From NCBI GenBank assembly GCA_031394355.1, contig JANNSU010000074.1:62001-126000 (forward strand): 64,000 bases of DNA, read 5' to 3'. The notes below the pieces were generated by a model that saw only the letters and a program-made list of their open reading frames with translations, ran no database searches and was not told where the DNA came from. Numbering within the stretch: the stretch's first letter is position 1; every line of letters begins with the position of its first letter. The stretch is from JAEUMY01 sp031394355 (GTDB lineage: Bacteria > Pseudomonadota > Gammaproteobacteria > Burkholderiales > Usitatibacteraceae). A program made the position numbers and the translations under genes. Shown here one piece after another: positions 48,594 to 57,899 of the stretch.

Positions 48594-49703
48594 ATGGAAA
48601 GCTTGAACGATCGATTGTTTGACCCGAGTGCGTTCGGAGATCAGCTTCGACAACAGCTTCTGGACAGGATCTGGATTGTCATTCTCCTGATTGCGGTTCT
48701 GGGTACACCGGCATCGGTGTCCCGCGCGCTGCTGACCGGGTGGCTGCATCTGTACACCCTTCACGTCTTGGTCGGCCTCGTTGTGGTTTGCCTGTTTCTG
48801 ATTCGTCGCAAGTTGTCCTATCGGGTGCGCTCGATGCTTCTGCTTGCCATTCTGTTTCTGATTGGTGCCGCAGGCGTACTCACATTGGGTGTGCTGGGCG
48901 CGGGTGTGTGGTGGCTGATGATGAGCAGTCTCCTGGCGGGCCTGTTGATGTCACGCAAGACGGGGATGGTGATTTCCGTGGCATCGCTTTGCGTTCTCGT
49001 CATAGCGGGGCTCTTGTTCACGACGGGCGTGATTGCCTACCCGGTCGATGCAAATCGTTATGTGGTCGCGCCGGCCTCCTGGCTGACATTCATTCTGGCG
49101 GCTTCGCTGCTTCCCTTTCTGGTTTTCCACTCCGTGTCGATGTATCAGGAGTCCGTGCGTACGCTGCTGCAGACGGTGAGCAACCAGCGGACCGAGCTGG
49201 AACGGCTGGCGACCCATGATCAGCTCACCGGACTGCCATTGCCCAACCTGGCCATGGACAGGCTGGAGGTCGCGATTCACGCTGCAGTCCGGTCGGGGAA
49301 AAAGGTTGCCCTGCTGTTCATCGATCTCGATGGTTTCAAGCGCGTCAACGATTCTCTCGGGCATGCAGCAGGCGATCATGTGTTGATTGAATTGTCATCT
49401 CGCATCCTGCAGGTGTTGAGGGGTGAAGACACCGCCGCCAGAATCGGAGGCGATGAGTTCATCCTGATGCTGGCAAGTGTTGAGTCCGACGATGAGCCTG
49501 CCTTGGTTGCCCGAAGAATCATTGAGGCGTTTGCTCAGCCCATCCTTTGGTCGGGGAATCCGTTGACGATTGGCGCGAGCATCGGCATAGCGCTGTATCC
49601 GGACCATGGCAAGGATTCGATTTCGCTCAGGCGGGCGGCAGACGAGGCCATGTACTCAGTCAAGAGTTCCGGAAAGAACGGCTTTGCCTTTGCGAAGCGT
49701 TGA
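48594..49703 (+). CDS. Membrane-bound diguanylate cyclase (GGDEF)
   Basis: A 369-residue protein; GGGGGAA lies before the ATG at 48594. Six membrane helices fill residues 25-190 (IWIVILLIAVLGTP, LHVLVGLVVVCLFLI, SMLLLAILFLIGAAGVL, WWLMMSSLLAGLLM, VISVASLCVLVIAGLL, WLTFILAASLLPFLV). A short coiled linker leads to a GGDEF domain (about 205-365) with THDQLTGLPLPNLAMDRL, FIDLDGFKRVNDSLGHAAGD and ARIGGDEFILML, so it should be active. The architecture is like that of the divergent gene at 46787-47998, but the membrane parts are not obviously alike. Confidence 0.9.
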   Translation: MESLNDRLFDPSAFGDQLRQQLLDRIWIVILLIAVLGTPASVSRALLTGWLHLYTLHVLVGLVVVCLFLIRRKLSYRVRSMLLLAILFLIGAAGVLTLGVLGAGVWWLMMSSLLAGLLMSRKTGMVISVASLCVLVIAGLLFTTGVIAYPVDANRYVVAPASWLTFILAASLLPFLVFHSVSMYQESVRTLLQTVSNQRTELERLATHDQLTGLPLPNLAMDRLEVAIHAAVRSGKKVALLFIDLDGFKRVNDSLGHAAGDHVLIELSSRILQVLRGEDTAARIGGDEFILMLASVESDDEPALVARRIIEAFAQPILWSGNPLTIGASIGIALYPDHGKDSISLRRAADEAMYSVKSSGKNGFAFAKR

Positions 49704-49909
49704 CAGTGAAGATGAGGTGGCATCACGCAACTACGCCTACGCCAGCCCGGCTTGTGCACTTGAGGTCACGGCGCGCCGGGAGAGCTGCCACAACAGTATC
49801 TGCACCCCGACCAACGCTGCGAAGTTTCGCACTGGGTTGTTGAGGTCGTCCCAGGATCTCGTGCCTTGAAATCATCATCAATCCATTCTCCAGCCAGCGC
49901 CACCCACCC

Positions 49910-50449
49910 ATGATTCGTCGAATTTTCATTGACACGGAATGGAACGCCGCGCCGTGGCTGCCGCAGTGCGAGCTGATGTGGATCGGCCTTGCGGATGAGA
50001 CCGGGCGCAGTTGGTACGGGATCTCGTCGGAGGTGAAGATAGATCCCACCACGAATGACTTCGTGAAGGGTGCCTTCCGGATGATTTCCCCGGATGAGCC
50101 ACGCATGTCGAGGGCGCAACTTGCGGCGGCGGTGCTGGACTTCTGCGGTGAGGTGGACGAGTTCTGGGCATGGGTCCCGACACTCGACAGTTTCACTGCG
50201 TGGTCCGGATTGGGCGACCAAGCGCCGGCCGTGTTTGATCAAATACAGGACATCGATATGCAGATGCTGCGAGACCTGGTGAGTCCGTGGCCAAGGGGTT
50301 GGCCCAATGACTTGCACAACCTCAATACGGCTGCCGTCGCCGCCGGCGTCGAGATTCCGCCCAGAGCTGCAAACCATCTGCATCCGCGTGTCCATGCACA
50401 GTGGAACCAGCAACTGTTCGAGCGCATCCGCGCATCAGGCAGGCTGTAA
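49910..50449 (+). CDS. RNase AS-like 3'-5' exoribonuclease-fold protein
   Basis: A 179-residue protein resembling the DEDD-fold exoribonuclease family of Rv2179c (RNase AS). It opens with RRIFIDTEWN, giving the first metal-binding Asp and Glu of the DxE motif. WIGLADETGRSWYGISSEV follows as in the family, and EFWAWVPTLDSFT supplies the third Asp. At the C-terminal site, where the family has H-x-x-x-x-D, the best-matching segment reads HPRVHAQWNQQ, so the last Asp may be replaced by Asn. If so, activity could be lost or altered. The family call is by pattern only. The start at 49910 has no strong site. Confidence 0.65.
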   Translation: MIRRIFIDTEWNAAPWLPQCELMWIGLADETGRSWYGISSEVKIDPTTNDFVKGAFRMISPDEPRMSRAQLAAAVLDFCGEVDEFWAWVPTLDSFTAWSGLGDQAPAVFDQIQDIDMQMLRDLVSPWPRGWPNDLHNLNTAAVAAGVEIPPRAANHLHPRVHAQWNQQLFERIRASGRL

Positions 50450-50680
50450 GCGTTCCGATGTAGCGAGATCAATTGGAGCTTGCTGCGCAGGATTGCGATA
50501 AGTGCGACGAGTGCGATGAGTGAGATCAGTAAGGCGGATCAGCCCACAATCACGTTCGAACGGATTGCCCCCGCGACGGTTGCTCGCAAAGCGAACGCGT
50601 CACGCCACCGGAACTTCTATCGCAAGAACACGCAGACGCTCGCTTGTCATGCGAGCCATTCGTTGCAGGATTCGGGATAC

Positions 50681-51238
50681 ATGATTGATACTGTACGGAC
50701 GCCAACTATTCCCGACCTGCTCATGCGAATATTCGCGCTGCCTTCCTGCCCGGCCTTGATGTCACTGGCTGCACTGTCCCGCGAGGCAAAGTGTCTGGCG
50801 CTCATCGCCATGGTGATCCTGCCCATGACAGCGGCTGCCAATCCGCCGCTGCCGCCGCTGCCACCGGTAAAGCATGCTGGCTGGCAGGAAGAGTGCGTCG
50901 ATTGCCACATGCTGTATCACCCCGGCCTGCTCCCGGCACGCTCCTGGCAACGAATCATGGATGAACTGAAGAGCCATTTCGGCCGCAAAGTCAGCATCGA
51001 CACCGCGCTACGCGCCGACATCACGGCGTTCCTGGTGGCCAATGCGGCAGACCGTTCCCATAGCGCGGTGTCCCAGGACATCGCCAAGTCGCTGGCTCCA
51101 TCAGACCGGCCCACGCGCATCAGCACCACGCGCTGGTTCGGCACGGCCCACGCGGGCATTCGCAAGGTGGACCACTTCGAGCAATGCTTCATCTGTCACC
51201 GTCATGCGCAAGCCGGCGATTTTGTGGTGGCCCACTGA
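50681..51238 (+). CDS. Diheme cytochrome c-type protein
   Basis: A 185-residue exported protein with two heme c motifs, ECVDCHMLYHPGLLP and QCFICHRHAQAGDF, the pattern of the DHC diheme cytochrome c family, so it carries electrons in the periplasm. The start is uncertain: the ATG at 50681 has GGGA close upstream, ATGs at 50723 and 50759 have none, but the shortest gives the tidiest signal peptide (MSLAALSREAKCLALIAMVILPMTAAA). A copy of the GCGAATATTCGC palindrome (50725) overlaps the second of these ATGs. No partner such as a cytochrome b gene is adjacent. Confidence 0.82.
   Translation: MIDTVRTPTIPDLLMRIFALPSCPALMSLAALSREAKCLALIAMVILPMTAAANPPLPPLPPVKHAGWQEECVDCHMLYHPGLLPARSWQRIMDELKSHFGRKVSIDTALRADITAFLVANAADRSHSAVSQDIAKSLAPSDRPTRISTTRWFGTAHAGIRKVDHFEQCFICHRHAQAGDFVVAH
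50725..50736. repeat. GCGAATATTCGC palindrome, copy 14
   Basis: Perfect copy in the 5' part of the diheme cytochrome gene, read as Arg-Ile-Phe-Ala if translated. Confidence 0.9.
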
Positions 51239-51386
51239 CCCTGCGCCAATCGTGGATCCTCGTGGCCGATTGATGGGCCAAGTCTGCAAATCTCTGTGAC
51301 TATCGACCCTGGGTTTTGTACGACCATCAGCGGTCGCTTCGTGCCTCATGACACCCAGTGTCCCCGCTGCCGACTCCCATGGTGAG

Positions 51387-52361
51387 TTATTCCACTTTCA
51401 GCTTCTGCTCAAGGACTACGCGCTTGTAGATGGCGAACTCGTCGCTGACCTGCTTCTGATATTCCTCTGCGGAGTTGCCCACCACGATGGCACCCGTGGC
51501 TTCGATGCGCGCTTTCACATTGGCGTCAGCCAAGGCGGCCTTCACGGCTGCATTCAATTTGGCCACCACTTCCTTGGGCGTGTCTTTGGGTGCGGACACA
51601 CCCAGGAAGGACATGCGGTTGACAGTCTCCAGTCCGACTTCGGCGAACGTTGGCACGTCCGGCAATTCGGCGAGACGATTCGGTGCCGACACGACAATCG
51701 GAACCAAACGCTTGTCCTTGATGAATGGCAGTGTCGAAGGGAGGTTGTCGACAATGATAGCTACCTGCCCCGCAACGGCGTCATTCAATGCCGGACCTGA
51801 TCCGCGATAGGGAATGTGGACGATGTCGGCCTTGGCAGCACCCTTATAGAGCTCAGCCAGCAGGTGGCCAATGGATCCATTTCCACCGCTGGCGTAGCTG
51901 TGTTTCCCGGGGCTCTTCTGCAGTGTGCTGATGAAGGCTTTGTGGTCTTTGGCCGGAAACGACGGATTGACCGCGATGATCATGGGTGTTGCGGCGACAT
52001 TGATGATGTGGACGAAGTCCTTGACCGGATCGTAAGGCGTGGCGGGGTTGATCGCCGGGTTGGCGGCCATCGTGGAAACCGAAGACATGAGCAGCACATA
52101 GCCATCGGGTTGTGACCTGGCGACGTCCGCCGCACCAATCGCGCCTCCGGCTCCCGCTTTGTTCTCAACGACAACGGATTGACCCAATGCCTCGCGCATC
52201 TTTTCGGAAATGATCCTTGCAAGGAGGTCGGTCGTGCCACCCGGGGCGAAGGGCACGATCAGGCGCACCGGTTTGTTGGGATAGGCCTGTGCAATGGCCA
52301 ATTCGGGCAACGCAATGGCGGCAATGCTCAATGCAAGCAGGAAGGTTCGAATGTGTGTCAT
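51387..52361 (-). CDS. Bug-family tripartite tricarboxylate transporter receptor
   Basis: A 324-residue periplasmic receptor of the Bug/TctC family, greatly expanded in betaproteobacteria. Residues 1-25 are a Sec signal (FLLALSIAAIALPELAIAQ). Family markers: YPNKPVRLIVPFAPGGTTDLLARII, VVENKAGAGGAIGA, PDGYVLLMSS, YASGGNGSIGHLLAELYK and HIPYRGSGPALNDAVAGQV. No TctA/TctB permease genes are adjacent, as is usual for orphan Bug proteins. The ligand, probably a carboxylate, cannot be told. It is convergent with the diheme cytochrome gene. Confidence 0.9.
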   Translation of the reverse strand: MTHIRTFLLALSIAAIALPELAIAQAYPNKPVRLIVPFAPGGTTDLLARIISEKMREALGQSVVVENKAGAGGAIGAADVARSQPDGYVLLMSSVSTMAANPAINPATPYDPVKDFVHIINVAATPMIIAVNPSFPAKDHKAFISTLQKSPGKHSYASGGNGSIGHLLAELYKGAAKADIVHIPYRGSGPALNDAVAGQVAIIVDNLPSTLPFIKDKRLVPIVVSAPNRLAELPDVPTFAEVGLETVNRMSFLGVSAPKDTPKEVVAKLNAAVKAALADANVKARIEATGAIVVGNSAEEYQKQVSDEFAIYKRVVLEQKLKVE

Positions 52362-52415
52362 GGGTTGTCTCCGTCTTTGGGTTGCAGATACTGAGTGTGG
52401 TATCGGATGAGCGAG

Positions 52416-53606
52416 CTAGCTTCGGCTCTGCAGGTGAGCCATCACTGGTCTCGAGTAGGGCCGAGCTCGGCGCACCACAAGACCGGCACCGTCGCGGTCA
52501 GGCAGCTTGAACTTGCTCACGATCTGCTCCAGCTTTTGTGCGTGATCTTGAAGGGAAAAGGACGCCGCTGCCGCCTCCTCGACCAAGGCGGAATTTTGCT
52601 GCGTAACGGTTTCGAGCTGCGAAATAGCCCTGTTGATTTCTTCTACACCGCTACTCTGCTCGTGCGAAGCCGCCGCAACAGAAGCAATAAGATCTGTCAC
52701 CTCCTGGACACCAGCAACAATCTCATCTATCACGGTGCCTGCCGCACTCGCATGTCTGCCTCCTTCAGCGACTATGGAAACAGACTCCTCGATCAAGGAT
52801 TTGATTTCTTTTGCCGCATCAGCACTACGCTTTGCCAGGCTTCGCACTTCGCTGGCCACAACGGCAAACCCTCTGCCCTCTTCACCCGCGCGTGCGGCTT
52901 CCACGGCGGCATTCAGGGCCAGAATGTTGGTCTGGAAGGCGATGCCTTCGATGACGCCGATGATGTCGACGATTTTCCCCGAACTGCTGGCAATGCCACC
53001 CATGTTCTCCACTACCCTATGCACGGCATTCGCGCCGGCGCGCGCGGTGGTGACAGAAGCTTCTGCGACCCGGCTGGCTTGTTTGCAGTTGTCGGCATTT
53101 TGTTTGACCGTGGCTGCCAACTCTTCCATGCCCGAGGCCGTTTCTTCCAAAGTTGACGCTTGTTGTTCAGTGCGTTGCGACAAATTGCCGTTGCCGGCCG
53201 CGATCTCGTTTGCCGACAGGGAAACAGCCTGGGCGCTTTCACGTGCCTGAGCGACAATGGACGACAGATTCTTTGCCACTCGATCGAGATGGAGCGTGGC
53301 AGTACCGAATTGCCCACCCAATGATGTATCTATGTGTGCAGCCAAATTGCCATCGCCGATTTTCTGGCTCACATCAAACAGCTGATTCCAGGCGACATCG
53401 GCCTGAATATAGAAGCAGGCCACGGAATAGACTGCCAACAACCAGGCCACAACAACGACATACAACGTAGTGGCAGGCAAGTTGGCGTGGGTGTGGTAGA
53501 GCACAACACCCAGGGGAATGGTGTAGAGAATGCTGAAAATGGGCATCTTGTATTGATTGCCCAACTGCCGCATGAGCGCTATGCCAGGAGCGAAAAAGAA
53601 CTGCAT
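52416..53606 (-). CDS. Methyl-accepting chemotaxis protein without periplasmic sensor
   Basis: A 396-residue chemoreceptor. Two membrane helices near the N-terminus (residues about 21-65, MPIFSILYTIPLGVVLY and LYVVVVAWLLAVYSVACFY) are joined by a loop of only about 15 residues, so there is no periplasmic ligand domain. A HAMP-like segment follows, then the long coiled-coil signalling domain with the hairpin tip GIAFQTNILALNAAVEAARAGEEGRGFAVVA (about 240-270). A signal from within the membrane or cytoplasm, such as redox or partner proteins, is therefore likelier than an external ligand. There is no CheB/CheR pentapeptide at the C-terminus. Confidence 0.9.
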   Translation of the reverse strand: MQFFFAPGIALMRQLGNQYKMPIFSILYTIPLGVVLYHTHANLPATTLYVVVVAWLLAVYSVACFYIQADVAWNQLFDVSQKIGDGNLAAHIDTSLGGQFGTATLHLDRVAKNLSSIVAQARESAQAVSLSANEIAAGNGNLSQRTEQQASTLEETASGMEELAATVKQNADNCKQASRVAEASVTTARAGANAVHRVVENMGGIASSSGKIVDIIGVIEGIAFQTNILALNAAVEAARAGEEGRGFAVVASEVRSLAKRSADAAKEIKSLIEESVSIVAEGGRHASAAGTVIDEIVAGVQEVTDLIASVAAASHEQSSGVEEINRAISQLETVTQQNSALVEEAAAASFSLQDHAQKLEQIVSKFKLPDRDGAGLVVRRARPYSRPVMAHLQSRS

Positions 53607-53742
53607 GAGCTACCTCCGATTGCGTCTGATGAGTGACTGAACCAGCGAGACTTTCCTAATTCCCACGCCTTGGATCCATTTCGACGGTGGCACGATTCCC
53701 GCTATGTGTGCGAAAGCGTTTGGCCTTGTCGGTACTAGACGA

Positions 53743-55131
53743 TCAGCTCAGGAATCCGACGTGTCGGGGCAGCCAGAGCGCAATCTCCGGAAAGCCGATG
53801 ACCAGCGCCAAACCGATGAGCTGAAGTATGACGAACGGGACGATACCTCGATAGATGTGTCCCATCGTTATCGATGGCGGCACGGTGCCCTTCATGTAAA
53901 AGAGCGTGAATCCGAACGGGGGCGTGAGGAAGGCCGTCTGCAAATTCACGGACATCATGATGATGAACCAGGTCAGAAACACGGTGGGGCCGCCAGCCCC
54001 GATGTGTGCACCAAAATCGGCCTTTGCCAGCACCGGCGCGAACACGGGCAGGACGATGAGGCAGATTTCAATCCAGTCAAAGAAAAACCCGAGCAGGAAC
54101 ACCAGCACCATCAGGAAGATCAGGATTTCCCAGCCGGTATCCAGGCCTGCGGCTTTCAAGAGCTGAACCACCAGATCGTCGCCACCAAGCGCGCGGAAGA
54201 CGAACGAGAACAGCGTCGCGCCGAAAAAGATGAAGAAGACGAGCGCGTTGGTCAGCGCAGCGCTTTCGATCGTCTCACGCATGGTCTTCAAGCTGAGCCG
54301 ACCGTTGATCCATGCGAGCAGGAGCGCACCCATGGAGCCGACGCCAGCTGCCTCGGTAGGCGTAGCCCAGCCGCCGAAGATCGAGCCCAGAACGAGCGTG
54401 ATAAGAAGCGTTGGTGGAAAGAAACTCTTCAGCAGCATCTTCCATAATTCGGCGCGCGTCTTTGGCCCGATGTCTGCGGGAAGAGGCGGGGCAAGTTCAG
54501 GCTTGAGGTATGAAATCGCCCCGATGTAGATCAGGTAGAGCAGCGACAGGAGCAGCCCCGGGAAAAGGGCGGCCGCAAAAAGCGTGCCTACCGATACCGA
54601 CAGCAGGTCCCCCATGATCACCAGCATGATCGATGGTGGAATCAGGATGCCCAGCGTTCCTGCCGAGGCGATGGTCCCTACGGCGAGCTCCTTGTTGTAA
54701 TTGCGCTCGAGCATTGCCGGCAACGCAACAAGCGTAAGCATGACGACCGAGGCGCCGACGATGCCCGTGGTCGCCGCCATGATCGTACCCATGAGCGTCA
54801 CCGACATGGCGAGGCCGCCTGGAATGCGCCGGGTCAGAATCTGCAGTGCGTAGAGCAAATCGTTGGCCACGCCGCTGCGTTCGAGGACGGTCCCCATGAA
54901 GATGAACATCGGGATCGCGACCAGCAGCGAATTCGCCGCCACACCTCCCCATATACGCGGCAGGAGGTTGAAGAACTGCACCGGCTCGAACACGTCAAGC
55001 AGTATGCCGATTCCACCGAACAGGATGGCAACGCCGCCGAGTACGAACGCCACCGGGTAGCCGCAAAAAAGCGCGACCGCCAGGACGAGGAAGAGGATCA
55101 GTGGGAGGTAGTGCGCGAGCGTGGCCATCAT
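53743..55131 (-). CDS. dctM: TRAP transporter large permease (DctM)
   Basis: A 462-residue integral membrane protein with about 12 or more helices, the DctM channel subunit of a sodium-driven TRAP importer. Seen: YLPLILFLVLAVALFCGYPVAFVLG, ANSLLVAIPMFIFMGTVLERSGVA, the conserved GTLGILIPPSIMLVIMGDL and WATPTEAAGVGSMGALLLAW, and the C-terminal NLQTAFLTPPFGFTLFYMKG. It overlaps dctQ by 4 bases (ATGA). It is the last gene of the hyi-glxR-dctPQM run. Confidence 0.93.
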   Translation of the reverse strand: MMATLAHYLPLILFLVLAVALFCGYPVAFVLGGVAILFGGIGILLDVFEPVQFFNLLPRIWGGVAANSLLVAIPMFIFMGTVLERSGVANDLLYALQILTRRIPGGLAMSVTLMGTIMAATTGIVGASVVMLTLVALPAMLERNYNKELAVGTIASAGTLGILIPPSIMLVIMGDLLSVSVGTLFAAALFPGLLLSLLYLIYIGAISYLKPELAPPLPADIGPKTRAELWKMLLKSFFPPTLLITLVLGSIFGGWATPTEAAGVGSMGALLLAWINGRLSLKTMRETIESAALTNALVFFIFFGATLFSFVFRALGGDDLVVQLLKAAGLDTGWEILIFLMVLVFLLGFFFDWIEICLIVLPVFAPVLAKADFGAHIGAGGPTVFLTWFIIMMSVNLQTAFLTPPFGFTLFYMKGTVPPSITMGHIYRGIVPFVILQLIGLALVIGFPEIALWLPRHVGFLS

Positions 55132-55709
55132 GTTGCCCCCTGCTCAAGGGGAACCTTGGCCCCGGCGAATGCACTGCGCTCGCGCAGATTCTGCGGTCCA
55201 AAGAGGTAGACGACCAGCCGCATCATGACCGATATGACCGCTATCAAGAGCAATCCGAGCCCGAGCATGATGAAAGCTTTGGGAATCCACCGGTACGGCA
55301 GTCCGGTCGCCGCGTCGGACGATTCGTTCAGCCGGATTGCGATCCAGGTGAAGTCGGCGCTGAAGTAAAGGGCGATCAGGCAATACGGGAGCGCGAAAAA
55401 GAGGCACCCTGCAAGTTCAATGATCGCGTGTGTGCGCGGCTCGGCATTCGTCAGTGCGATATCGATGCGGACATGCGCGTTCTTGACATACGCGGTGCCG
55501 AGCCAGAAGCAGAATAGCGCGGTGTGGAGATGCCATTCGAGTTCCTGAAGGCGCGTCGATCCCATGCCTGGAATCTGATAGCCGAACTTGCGTGACAGAA
55601 CGTCGAAGCAGATCACTACGGCACAAACCACAAACAGCCAGCCAACCCACGACGCTATACGTACCAGAACACGGTCGATGGCATCGCTTGCTGCGAGAAG
55701 TTGTTCCAT
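55128..55709 (-). CDS. dctQ: TRAP transporter small permease (DctQ)
   Basis: A 193-residue membrane protein with four helices, the DctQ subunit that holds the large permease. The QELEWHLHTALFCFWLG segment and SDAATGLPYRWIPKAFIMLGLGLL are typical of the DctQ group found with 2-oxoacid and mannitol/chloroaromatic-type TRAP systems. It is coupled to dctM by an ATGA overlap and lies 62 bases after dctP. Confidence 0.9.
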   Translation of the reverse strand: MEQLLAASDAIDRVLVRIASWVGWLFVVCAVVICFDVLSRKFGYQIPGMGSTRLQELEWHLHTALFCFWLGTAYVKNAHVRIDIALTNAEPRTHAIIELAGCLFFALPYCLIALYFSADFTWIAIRLNESSDAATGLPYRWIPKAFIMLGLGLLLIAVISVMMRLVVYLFGPQNLRERSAFAGAKVPLEQGAT

Positions 55710-55771
55710 GGCTCTCTCCGAAGAAGTAGATGGAGCGCCTCGTGTGTGCAGGGCGCTCCTTGGGGCTGCTG

Positions 55772-56821
55772 CTACTTCAGATAGCCGTTGTCGCGCCAGA
55801 TCGCATAGTCCTTGCGGAATGCCGCATACGAGTCATACACCCGCTTGAAGCTCGGGTTCTTGACGGACTCCTCGGCAATCACCTCGTTCCAGTTTTTCTC
55901 GAACGAAGCCATGATCTCGGGCGACCAGCGCTTGATCTGCACGCCGTGCTTGTCCTGCATTTCACGCATCGCCTTGAACTGAATCGCCTCGCCTTCGGCA
56001 ACAAGCTCACGGATGTTGTCACCACAAGCGATCTCAATGGTCGCGCGGTGCTGCTCGCTCAGCGAGTCCCACTTCTTCTTGTTGATGAACAGCTCGAAAA
56101 AGGTCGCCTGCTGATGCCAGCCGGGGAAGTAGTAGAACTTGGCAACTTGATAGAAGCCCAGTTTCTGGTCCAGCGCTGGCATCGAGAACTCGGTGGCGTC
56201 GATCGTTCCGAGCTGAAGCGCCTGGAAAATGTCGCCTGCCGCAAGAAGCTGCGTCGACACACCCATCTTCTCCATCACCTTGGCGCCCAGGCCGAAGAAG
56301 CGCATCTTCAGGCCCTTCATGTCCTGGACAGTCTTGATCTCCTTGCGGAACCAGCCCGACGATTCCGGTGGGATGAGCCCACACGGAATGTTGTGAATAC
56401 CTTGCTTGCCATACATCTCGCGCGAAAGCTGGAGGCCGCCGCCGTAGTAAATCCATGCCAGGTATTCGCCCACACCCGGGCCGAAAGGCACCGAGGCGAA
56501 CATGTTGAATGCGGAGTCAGTGCCCGCGAAAAAGCCACCGTTCGACCAGGCTGCGTCGACCGAGCCCTGCGAGACCGACTGGATGGCCTGCAATGCGGGC
56601 ACCAGAGCGCCGGGCTCGTGCACCTTGAGATCGAGCGTTCCGCCAGATGCGCGCTCGAGCTTCTTCGAGAGGCGGACCGGCCCATCGCCCAGCAACTGCA
56701 AGCTCGCGGGGAATGCGCTGGCAACATTGATCCGGACCTTCGGGGGTGTCTGAGCAGCTGCTGGAACGGTAAGAGTGGTGGCAATGCAGGCGATGGCTGC
56801 CGCCAGGATGTTGAGTTTCAT
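55772..56821 (-). CDS. dctP: TRAP transporter solute receptor (DctP, TakP-like)
   Basis: A 349-residue periplasmic receptor with a Sec signal (residues 1-23, ILAAAIACIATTLTVPAAAQ). DctP features: the Arg-containing MKGLKMRFFGLGAKVMEKMG, whose Arg usually salt-bridges the substrate carboxylate, and LQLGTIDATEFSMPALDQKLGF. IDATE and the spacing recall TakP, which binds 2-oxoacids. With hydroxypyruvate isomerase and tartronate-semialdehyde reductase genes downstream of the same promoter side, hydroxypyruvate, glycerate or a related hydroxy/oxo acid is a reasonable ligand (inference). Confidence 0.88.
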   Translation of the reverse strand: MKLNILAAAIACIATTLTVPAAAQTPPKVRINVASAFPASLQLLGDGPVRLSKKLERASGGTLDLKVHEPGALVPALQAIQSVSQGSVDAAWSNGGFFAGTDSAFNMFASVPFGPGVGEYLAWIYYGGGLQLSREMYGKQGIHNIPCGLIPPESSGWFRKEIKTVQDMKGLKMRFFGLGAKVMEKMGVSTQLLAAGDIFQALQLGTIDATEFSMPALDQKLGFYQVAKFYYFPGWHQQATFFELFINKKKWDSLSEQHRATIEIACGDNIRELVAEGEAIQFKAMREMQDKHGVQIKRWSPEIMASFEKNWNEVIAEESVKNPSFKRVYDSYAAFRKDYAIWRDNGYLK

Positions 56822-56947
56822 CGAATTCTCCTCATGGTAAAACCGCAGCGATGGAAAGGAATTTCAATCGTACGAGGCCATGTAATGCATGGCTCTTGTT
56901 GTGTGAAAAGTGCAGCCGGGTACCAACGGATCCGTGCAGCGTGCAGC

Positions 56948-57853
56948 TCATTCCGCCTTCTGTCCGATCTCAAAATTCGCCAATTGCTCCAACGCGCGCA
57001 CCATGGCCGAGTGATCCCAGGCCTTGCCGCCATGCGCTGCACACGCATTGAAAAGCTCTTGCGCCGTTGCGGTATTGGGCAGAGAGACTCCCAGGGCGCG
57101 CGCACTCGAGAGAGCCAGATTCAAGTCCTTTTGGTGCAGCTCAATGCGGAAGCCCGGATCGAATGTGCGCTTCACCATGCGCTCGCCATGCACTTCCAGA
57201 ATTCTGGACGAAGCAAACCCACCCATGAGCGCTTGACGCACACGCGCAGGGTCAGCCCCAGCCTTGGAAGCGAACAACAGCGCTTCGGCAACGGCCTCGA
57301 TGTTGAGTGCCACGATGATCTGGTTGGCGACTTTGGCGGTTTGACCATCACCGTTGCCCCCCACCAAAGTGATGTTCTTGCCCATCAGTTCAAACAAGGG
57401 CTTCACTTTTGAAAAGACTTCCTCGGTGCCGCCGACCATGATGGATAACGTGGCGTTTTTCGCACCCACTTCGCCGCCGGAGACAGGGGCATCCAGATAG
57501 TCGCAACCCAGAGCAATTATCTTCTTTGCAAACTCCTTGGTCGCTAGCGGGGAAATGGAACTCATGTCCACGACAGTCTTGCCGCTGGACAACCCTGCGG
57601 CGACACCGTTTTCGGCAAACAAGACTGCCTCCACATCCCCGGTATCAGGCACCATGGTGAAGATGAAGTCGGCATTCTTCGCAACGTCGCGTGCACAGCC
57701 GCATTGAGATGCCACGTTCAAGCCTGCGGGTACTGGCCGGCGGCCGCGAGTGTGTACAAACAGCTGGTGGCCCGCCGTGATCAGGTGCTGCGCCATGGGA
57801 GCGCCCATGGTGCCCAGGCCGATGAATCCGATCTTCTGAGATTGCAAAGTCAT
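56948..57853 (-). CDS. glxR: 2-hydroxy-3-oxopropionate (tartronate semialdehyde) reductase-like
   Basis: A 301-residue beta-hydroxyacid dehydrogenase. Seen: KIGFIGLGTMGAPMAQHL (NAD(P) loop), DAPVSGGEVGA (substrate loop) and GQTAKVANQIIV with the catalytic Lys about 171, plus a helical C-terminal domain. GlxR/GarR converts tartronate semialdehyde to D-glycerate. The adjacent hyi gene, which interconverts hydroxypyruvate and tartronate semialdehyde, makes this function much likelier than 3-hydroxyisobutyrate dehydrogenase. It lies 46 bases after hyi and 126 before dctP. No glyoxylate carboligase or glycerate kinase is in the window. Confidence 0.87.
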   Translation of the reverse strand: MTLQSQKIGFIGLGTMGAPMAQHLITAGHQLFVHTRGRRPVPAGLNVASQCGCARDVAKNADFIFTMVPDTGDVEAVLFAENGVAAGLSSGKTVVDMSSISPLATKEFAKKIIALGCDYLDAPVSGGEVGAKNATLSIMVGGTEEVFSKVKPLFELMGKNITLVGGNGDGQTAKVANQIIVALNIEAVAEALLFASKAGADPARVRQALMGGFASSRILEVHGERMVKRTFDPGFRIELHQKDLNLALSSARALGVSLPNTATAQELFNACAAHGGKAWDHSAMVRALEQLANFEIGQKAE

Positions 57854-57899
57854 TTCTGTTCCTGTGGTTGTTGTCAGTCAACGCAGTTGAATGCGTTGG

